A stretch of 64,000 nt of DNA from PoT sp049331405 (GTDB lineage: Bacteria > Planctomycetota > Planctomycetia > Isosphaerales > Isosphaeraceae): positions 3,968,001 through 4,032,000 of the forward strand of contig NZ_CP186274.1 of the NCBI RefSeq assembly GCF_049331405.1, given 5' to 3'. Made by a program: the position numbers and the translations under genes. The notes below the pieces were generated by a model. It saw only the letters and a list, made by a program, of their open reading frames with translations. It was not told the origin of the DNA and searched no databases. Shown here piece after piece: positions 62,559-64,000 of this stretch. The stretch's first letter is position 1; the number at the start of each line of letters is the position of its first letter.

Positions 62559-62834
62559 TCAACGGGCGAGGCGGAGCTGAGTGGCCGAGACGAAACCGCG
62601 GAGCGTGAGTCGGCCGACCGCGGCGACGGGACTGCCGTGGCAGAGGTTCTCGCCGAGATCCTCGAGCCATCCGCGATCGGGGACGAGCGAGGCCTCGGCC
62701 TCCACGATCATGAGATCCTTGGGCCGGCCTTGTGGGGCGACTTGAAGCACCAGACGCGAGTTATCACCAACCATGCCGGCGGGCTCGACCCAGGAGTCGA
62801 TGATCGCGCCGGTGACCACCATTTCTTTATCCAT
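62559..62834 (-). CDS. Small protein of unknown function, possible OB-like fold
   Basis: A 91-residue soluble protein. The ATG at 62834 has GAGGAG 7 bases upstream. A longer frame to 62930 is rejected because the promoter at 62902-62930 lies inside it. The chain is almost all beta strand: VVTGAIIDSWVEPAGMVG, SRLVLQVAPQGRPKDLMIVE, and PVAAVGRLTLRGFVSATQL. The order resembles OB-fold nucleic-acid binders such as PriB or single-strand binding proteins, in which a strand ending VxGxL is common. That is a shape impression only. It lies between sdhC and rnpB with its own promoter. Confidence 0.65.
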   Translation of the reverse strand: MDKEMVVTGAIIDSWVEPAGMVGDNSRLVLQVAPQGRPKDLMIVEAEASLVPDRGWLEDLGENLCHGSPVAAVGRLTLRGFVSATQLRLAR

Positions 62835-62901
62835 ATCACGCTCCTCCCCGCACGGTTGGTCGCGGAGCCCGGAGGGAATCATGCCTTGGCCAGATGCATC
62901 C

Positions 62902-62930
62902 ATCATAGCAAGCAAAACCGTGTAAGGCAA
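62902..62930 (-). promoter_or_regulatory. Promoter for the small unknown protein
   Basis: The minus strand reads TTGCCT, an optimal 17-base spacer, then TATGAT. The start point near 62895 lies 60 bases before the ATG at 62834, which decides that start. Confidence 0.55.
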
Positions 62931-63099
62931 GGGCGACCATCATGGAACACTCACGGATCATGCCGACTCGCATGCAAGGGCCGGGCCGAAGAGCACCAGG
63001 GAAGCTCGGCCCAACGAATCGCGGAATATAAGTTTAAATTCGGGACGTGGTTGGCAATAAAACCAAGTGTCGCTCAATTGGACCGGATGCGAAAGGGGG

Positions 63100-63525
63100 T
63101 TGCGGCGCATCTATAAGCCGGATTCTGTCGAAAACCGAAGGGTTTTCGGATGACCATTTCTCTCGAACACCGGTTGCCCGATGTTTCCAGCGACCTACCC
63201 GGAAGTCGTAGCGGATCGGGCCAATCCGTCAGGTGGCCGCCCATCGTGACGACAGGCAACCGCCTTGCTTCCTTATTTGGTCTTGCTCCCGGTGGGGTTT
63301 GCCAAGCCAAGCCGGTCACCCGGCCTGCTGGTGAGCTCTTACCTCACCGTTTCACCCTTACCACGACCGACAGGGCCGATCGTGGCGGTCTGTTTTCTGT
63401 GGCACTTTCCCTACCCGACTGCTCGAGCGGTGGGCGTTACCCACCACCGCGCCCTATGGAGTCCGGACTTTCCTCCCCGGCATGACCTCGACCTTCGCGT
63501 TTCCGCAAGAACGAGCGCCGAGGCG
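63100..63525 (-). ncRNA. rnpB: RNase P RNA, bacterial type A
   Basis: The minus strand carries the universal RNase P RNA elements in the right order. GGGGAGGAAAGTCCGG (CR-I, P4 5' strand region) is at 63466-63481, with CTCCATAGGGC following. GGTAAGGGTGAAACGGTGAG lies in the specificity domain. The CR-V/P4 3' region with GAGAGAAATGG is at about 63155-63175, and the 3' end CAGAATCCGGCTTAT lies at 63112-63126. CGGCGC at 63515-63520 can pair with GCGCCG at 63103-63108 to form helix P1, which sets the ends to within a few bases. The RNA is the catalytic part of the enzyme that cuts the 5' leader off tRNA precursors. The length of about 425 is on the long side for type A. Confidence 0.95.
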
Positions 63526-63553
63526 ATCATCCAACACACCGCAACCCATTCAC

Positions 63554-63581
63554 ATCTTAACACAAGGCCTCCCATTCTCAA
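63554..63581 (-). promoter_or_regulatory. Promoter of rnpB
   Basis: The minus strand reads TTGAGA, a 16-base spacer, then TAAGAT. Transcription would start about 20-30 bases before helix P1. Confidence 0.5.
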
Positions 63582-63670
63582 GACAAACGACGCGAAACGC
63601 CACTACTCATGCGATTTCTTCCGGCCTCCAGCGTCACGACGAGATGAGAACCACATAATATCGTTGTAGA

Positions 63671-63699
63671 TTTCCCATTTTCTCTAAATAGCCTATACT
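63671..63699 (+). promoter_or_regulatory. Candidate promoter for the YbaK-type gene
   Basis: A TATACT -10 lies at 63694-63699 with a poor -35 (TTTCCC) 17 bases upstream. The start of transcription would be about 30 bases before the ATG. Confidence 0.35.
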
Positions 63700-63733
63700 G
63701 TGGATAGCACCTGGATTTTGGAGGACTTCGACG

Positions 63734-64000
63734 ATGTACATCAGGGACTATCTCCAGAGCCGCCACGTCTGGTTCGAGATGCTGCTGCATCCGCCGGTCC
63801 CCTCGGCGACGAAGCTGGCACGCGTGACACATGTGCCGGGTCAAAGCGTCGCCAAGGGCGTGCTCATCCGCGCGGCCGGGAATTATGTGCTGGCGGTTTT
63901 GCCGGCGACGGCCCGCATCGACCTCAACCTGCTCGCCAAGACCCTCAGCACGAAGGCGGTGGAAATCGCCTCGGAGGACGAGGTCGAGCACGTTTTCGGC
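63734..64000 (+). CDS. YbaK/EbsC-type aminoacyl-tRNA deacylase (3' end cut by window)
   Basis: The frame is open from the ATG at 63734 to the window edge, 89 residues. It starts MYIRDYLQSRHVWFEMLLHP and continues with the family core ATKLARVTHVPGQSVAKGVL, in which the Lys of VAKGVLI corresponds to the conserved substrate-binding Lys of YbaK. YLAVLP-type and RIDLNLLAK strands follow. These enzymes remove wrongly charged amino acids (often Cys, Pro or Ala) from tRNA. It is divergent from rnpB. The C-terminus is outside the window, so a fused domain cannot be excluded. Confidence 0.88.
   Translation, partial: MYIRDYLQSRHVWFEMLLHPPVPSATKLARVTHVPGQSVAKGVLIRAAGNYVLAVLPATARIDLNLLAKTLSTKAVEIASEDEVEHVFG

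Noticed and set aside
1..64000. tRNA genes, CRISPR arrays, insertion sequences and phage genes
   Set aside because: I scanned the intergenic regions for TTCGA-type tRNA arms, repeat-spacer patterns and transposase motifs and saw none. A tRNAscan or covariance search could still find a weak one.

Overview
The window is a G+C-rich stretch of a bacterial chromosome that I read as Planctomycetota, most likely family Isosphaeraceae (inference, no database search was possible). The reasons are: a DUF1549/DUF1553 protein followed by a DUF1501 protein, a pre-peptidase (PPC-type) repeat protein and a haem-plus-WD40 protein; an LEPR-XLL-like N-terminal signal on a Calx-beta protein; an ECF sigma factor with a long membrane-spanning Pro/Ala-rich tail; and FG-GAP/UnbV (CRTAC1-like) and multihaem-TPR proteins side by side. 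Genes are mostly spaced rather than packed. I see no insertion sequence, prophage, CRISPR array, tRNA or 16S/23S rRNA, so this looks like ordinary core and lineage-specific chromosome rather than an island.

Layout. 1-1512 (minus): a truncated Calx-beta surface protein and a PEGA-type lipoprotein. 1832-3316 (plus): leucyl aminopeptidase. 3389-7874 (minus): an unknown protein, a beta-propeller protein and an S41 PDZ protease. 8476-14194 (minus): a probable respiratory or surface cluster made of a lipoprotein, a five-haem membrane cytochrome with TPRs and a CRTAC1-like lipoprotein. 14291-15677 (minus): a small secreted protein and a TPR protein. 16004-19329: argG, then cca and rsmD convergent to it. 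19725-24963: secreted cyanophycinase-like protein, a small acidic protein and an orphan RND pump. 25468-32205 (minus): ABC-F ATPase, ECF sigma with membrane tail, TlpA-like thioredoxin and ribBA. 32585-41582 (plus): the four-gene planctomycete cluster (DUF1549/1553, DUF1501, PPC-type, cytochrome-WD40). 41767-44880 (plus): a signalling cassette of a DRG-like TGS GTPase, a receiver-ATPase and a receiver-histidine kinase. 44936-48455: unknown protein, aldose epimerase, Ldh2-type dehydrogenase and RbsD-type mutarotase. 48609-56434: a protein with a peptidase C25-like region lacking the cysteine, a degenerate CobB/CbiA protein with a possible leader peptide, and a giant MscS channel. 56550-62307 (minus): DacB-type carboxypeptidase and the complete sdhCDAB operon. 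62559-64000: a small unknown protein, the RNase P RNA gene (minus) and the 5' part of a YbaK-type aminoacyl-tRNA deacylase (plus).

Working together. sdhCDAB gives a full succinate dehydrogenase. The pentahaem cytochrome cluster and the DUF1549-DUF1501-PPC-cytochrome/WD40 cluster look like envelope machines with covalent haem. The GTPase/receiver-ATPase/receiver-kinase set is a compact phosphorelay-like module with no sensor domain of its own. The most unusual single genes are a CobB/CbiA homologue that has lost both its P-loop and its amidotransferase cysteine, a DRG-type GTPase with an altered switch II, and an ECF sigma fused to a membrane anchor. Several sigma70-like promoters and intrinsic terminators can be read directly and are listed.
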